DNA from: Lactobacillaceae bacterium UBA639
Lineage (GTDB): Bacteria > Bacillota > Bacilli > Lactobacillales > Lactobacillaceae
Assembly (NCBI GenBank): GCA_002299975.1
Contig: DBOT01000116.1
Coordinates: forward strand, 425-8,206
Length of the DNA: 7,782 nt
Direction of reading: 5' to 3'
The position numbers and the translations under genes were made by a program. Shown in pieces: positions 6,292 through 7,782 of the stretch. Each line of letters opens with the position of its first letter. Position 1 is the stretch's first letter. The notes under the pieces are model-generated. The model saw only the letters and a program-made list of their open reading frames with translations. It was not told the DNA's origin and searched no databases.

Positions 6292-7320
6292 TTACTTAGT
6301 CGCCACAGCGTCAAAATGAACCCCGCCGGCAGACTTGTTAAGCCGGTTCATGTAAGCACCACCGAGTCCCTGTGCCGGGAAGGCCTGGGTGACGATCGCC
6401 TTGACATTTGGCTGGTCGTCAAACTGCCGCAAGCCATCAAACAGCCGGGCACTGGCGTCCTTAACACCCGTCCCCAGTGAGAATTGGACAGCGTTCATTG
6501 GTAGCGTAGCCTGCTGGAGGATCCGCTCTTCAGCCATCATGCCAACATCAAAGGGTTGCTGTTGAATCCACTTGACCACGTCACCCCAGTCGGTCCCCTC
6601 GTCCACGATGTATACCTGGGCGTTCGGAGCATAGTGCTTATATTTCATCCCCGGGGCCTTCGGGGTTTCATTCTTGCCAACCTTGTGGTGGTTAACATCG
6701 ATTGAGCCAATGACGGATTCAATGTCCTTCTTGGTGACTGCCCCTGGCCGTAGAATCACTGGTTGGCCCGTGGACATGTCCAGGACCGTGGATTCAACGC
6801 CGACCCGGGTTGGCCCATTGTCCAGGATTCCCGCAATTTTACCATGTAAATCATGGTAGACGTGCTGGGCCGTGGTTGGACTTGGCTTACCAGACGTGTT
6901 AGCTGATGGTCCCACCATTGGTACCCCCGCCTTGGCGATCAGGTCAAGGGTGGGCTGACAATCAGGGAAACGGAAGGCCACCGTCTTCAGCCCTCCGGTA
7001 ACCGTCTTGGAAAGTACGTGCTTCTTAATCTTCAAGATGATCGTCAGTGAACCCGGCCAAAAAGCCTTCATTAACTTACGAGCATCATCGGGGATCTCCG
7101 CCGCGTACTTTTCCACCATTGCCACCGAATTAACGTGGACAATCAACGGGTTATCACTCGGCCGTCCCTTGGCCAGGTAGACGTTCTTAACGGCATCCTC
7201 ATTCGTTGCGTCAGCCCCGAGACCGTAAACCGTCTCGGTCGGGAACGCCACCAGCTCGCCCCGCTTGATGGCGGCAGCGGCCTGATCAATTTCACTTAAT
7301 TGAAAAATCTTGGTATCCAT
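6292..7320 (-). CDS. ywlC: L-threonylcarbamoyladenylate synthase (Sua5/YwlC)
   Basis: Cytoplasmic enzyme that makes threonylcarbamoyl-AMP from threonine, bicarbonate and ATP, the first step of t6A37 modification of tRNAs reading ANN codons. At 342 residues it is the long Sua5 form, not the short TsaC. The YrdC-like domain (about 8-200) shows PTETVYGLGADA (27-38), the KGRP...NP motif (51-58), GPSANTSGKPSPT (137-149), ESTVLD (176-181) and ILRPG (189-193). The linker APGMKYKHYAP (222-232) leads to the C-terminal Sua5 domain (about 235-342). The start is the ATG at 7320, with AGGAGG at 7333-7338, 12 bases upstream. A longer frame to 7356 would overlap prmC and has no ribosome site. It lies 5 bases after prmC, as in many Firmicutes, so both share a transcript. 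Confidence 0.95.
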   Translation of the reverse strand: MDTKIFQLSEIDQAAAAIKRGELVAFPTETVYGLGADATNEDAVKNVYLAKGRPSDNPLIVHVNSVAMVEKYAAEIPDDARKLMKAFWPGSLTIILKIKKHVLSKTVTGGLKTVAFRFPDCQPTLDLIAKAGVPMVGPSANTSGKPSPTTAQHVYHDLHGKIAGILDNGPTRVGVESTVLDMSTGQPVILRPGAVTKKDIESVIGSIDVNHHKVGKNETPKAPGMKYKHYAPNAQVYIVDEGTDWGDVVKWIQQQPFDVGMMAEERILQQATLPMNAVQFSLGTGVKDASARLFDGLRQFDDQPNVKAIVTQAFPAQGLGGAYMNRLNKSAGGVHFDAVATK

Positions 7321-7325
7321 TCTCG

Positions 7326-7782
7326 CTAATTTCCTCCTGCGCCTGAAAAGTCCCATACATGTATCATCCTCATCTTATCAGCCACATCATGGCGTTTCTC
7401 AATCTTTGCTTGGCGGTCACACCGGTGAAGCAGGGTCTGGATCGACTCCTCCTGGTCAAAACCGGTCTCGCCGAATAGCTGGCCAGCTGCCGTCAGATTG
7501 GCCCCCGCCTGGGTGAAAAGCCGATGGTAGAAGCCCAGTCCAGCCTCACCAGCGAACAGGGCTAAAGACGGCTCATACTCCAGCACCGCTTCATCCATTA
7601 TGCCGGTTGCTGCCGGGTCGATGTAAGGTGGGTTGGTGACAATCACGTCAAAGCGCTGCCCAGCCAACCCGTCAAAGAGATTACTCTCCACCACCGGCAG
7701 GTTTAAGCCAAAGTGGCGGGCATTCTGGCGGGCAACCTTTAGGGCGTCCGGTGAAACATCACTCAGGGTCACCTGCCACTGA
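7326..7782 (-). CDS. prmC: peptide chain release factor N5-glutamine methyltransferase, 5' end cut by window
   Basis: PrmC (HemK family) methylates the glutamine of the GGQ motif of release factors RF1 and RF2 using S-adenosylmethionine, improving termination of translation. The visible part is the last 151 codons; the family is about 280 residues, so the N-terminal domain and the first SAM motif are outside the window. The frame enters at the edge as QWQVTLSDVSPDALKVARQN, the usual acidic-loop SAM-binding segment. The catalytic NPPY, here VTNPPYI, is at fragment residues 48-54. The family EYEPSLALFAGEAGLGFY follows at about 66-83. The gene ends with TAG at 7326-7328, and the sua5 ribosome-binding site lies inside its last codons. 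prfA is expected just upstream, from usual gene order. Confidence 0.95.
   Translation of the reverse strand, partial: QWQVTLSDVSPDALKVARQNARHFGLNLPVVESNLFDGLAGQRFDVIVTNPPYIDPAATGIMDEAVLEYEPSLALFAGEAGLGFYHRLFTQAGANLTAAGQLFGETGFDQEESIQTLLHRCDRQAKIEKRHDVADKMRMIHVWDFSGAGGN

Noticed and set aside
7321..7356. Longer sua5 with 12 extra residues (MGLFRRRRKLAR)
   Set aside because: The ATG at 7356 lacks a ribosome site and lies in the prmC end, while the ATG at 7320 has AGGAGG and the length typical of YwlC.

Overview
The window is a gene-dense stretch of a low-to-mid GC Gram-positive chromosome. Every gene is read from the minus strand, so transcription runs from high to low coordinates. Gene order, strong Shine-Dalgarno sites, T-rich intrinsic terminators and protein sequences point to a Lactobacillaceae member. 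A Limosilactobacillus-like species is my best guess, from the roughly balanced GC of most genes and general protein resemblance; that is inference, not a database match. No mobile element, CRISPR array, tRNA, rRNA or phage gene is visible, and no gap between genes exceeds about 240 bases.

In transcription order: the 3' part of prmC (release-factor glutamine methyltransferase, 7326-7782) is followed 5 bases later by sua5/ywlC (threonylcarbamoyl-AMP synthase, 6292-7320) and an intrinsic terminator. The promoter of upp (uracil phosphoribosyltransferase, 5546-6181) is threaded through that terminator. After the upp terminator come two overlapping membrane-protein genes of the YibE/F family (yibE 4318-5442, yibF 3533-4321). 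A near-consensus promoter in the last codons of yibF then drives uraA (uracil permease, 2113-3390) through a leader holding a PyrR-binding loop, an antiterminator and a terminator. Finally a sigma-A-type promoter at 1974-2002 starts the F1Fo ATP synthase operon: atpB, atpE, atpF and the beginning of atpH, which runs off the left edge.

Functionally, UraA imports uracil and Upp converts it to UMP with PRPP. The PyrR leader should reduce uraA expression when UMP/UTP is plentiful, while upp has only a short leader without such an element. The YibE/YibF pair sits between the two uracil-salvage genes and has no established function that I know of; it is the best candidate here for undescribed biology. 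The two proteins share a common motif framework, suggesting a duplicated, probably heteromeric membrane complex. The atp genes code for the membrane sector (a, c, b) plus the delta stalk subunit. Their c subunit carries an unusual aspartate in the first helix, at the position where sodium-type rings have a ligand glutamine.
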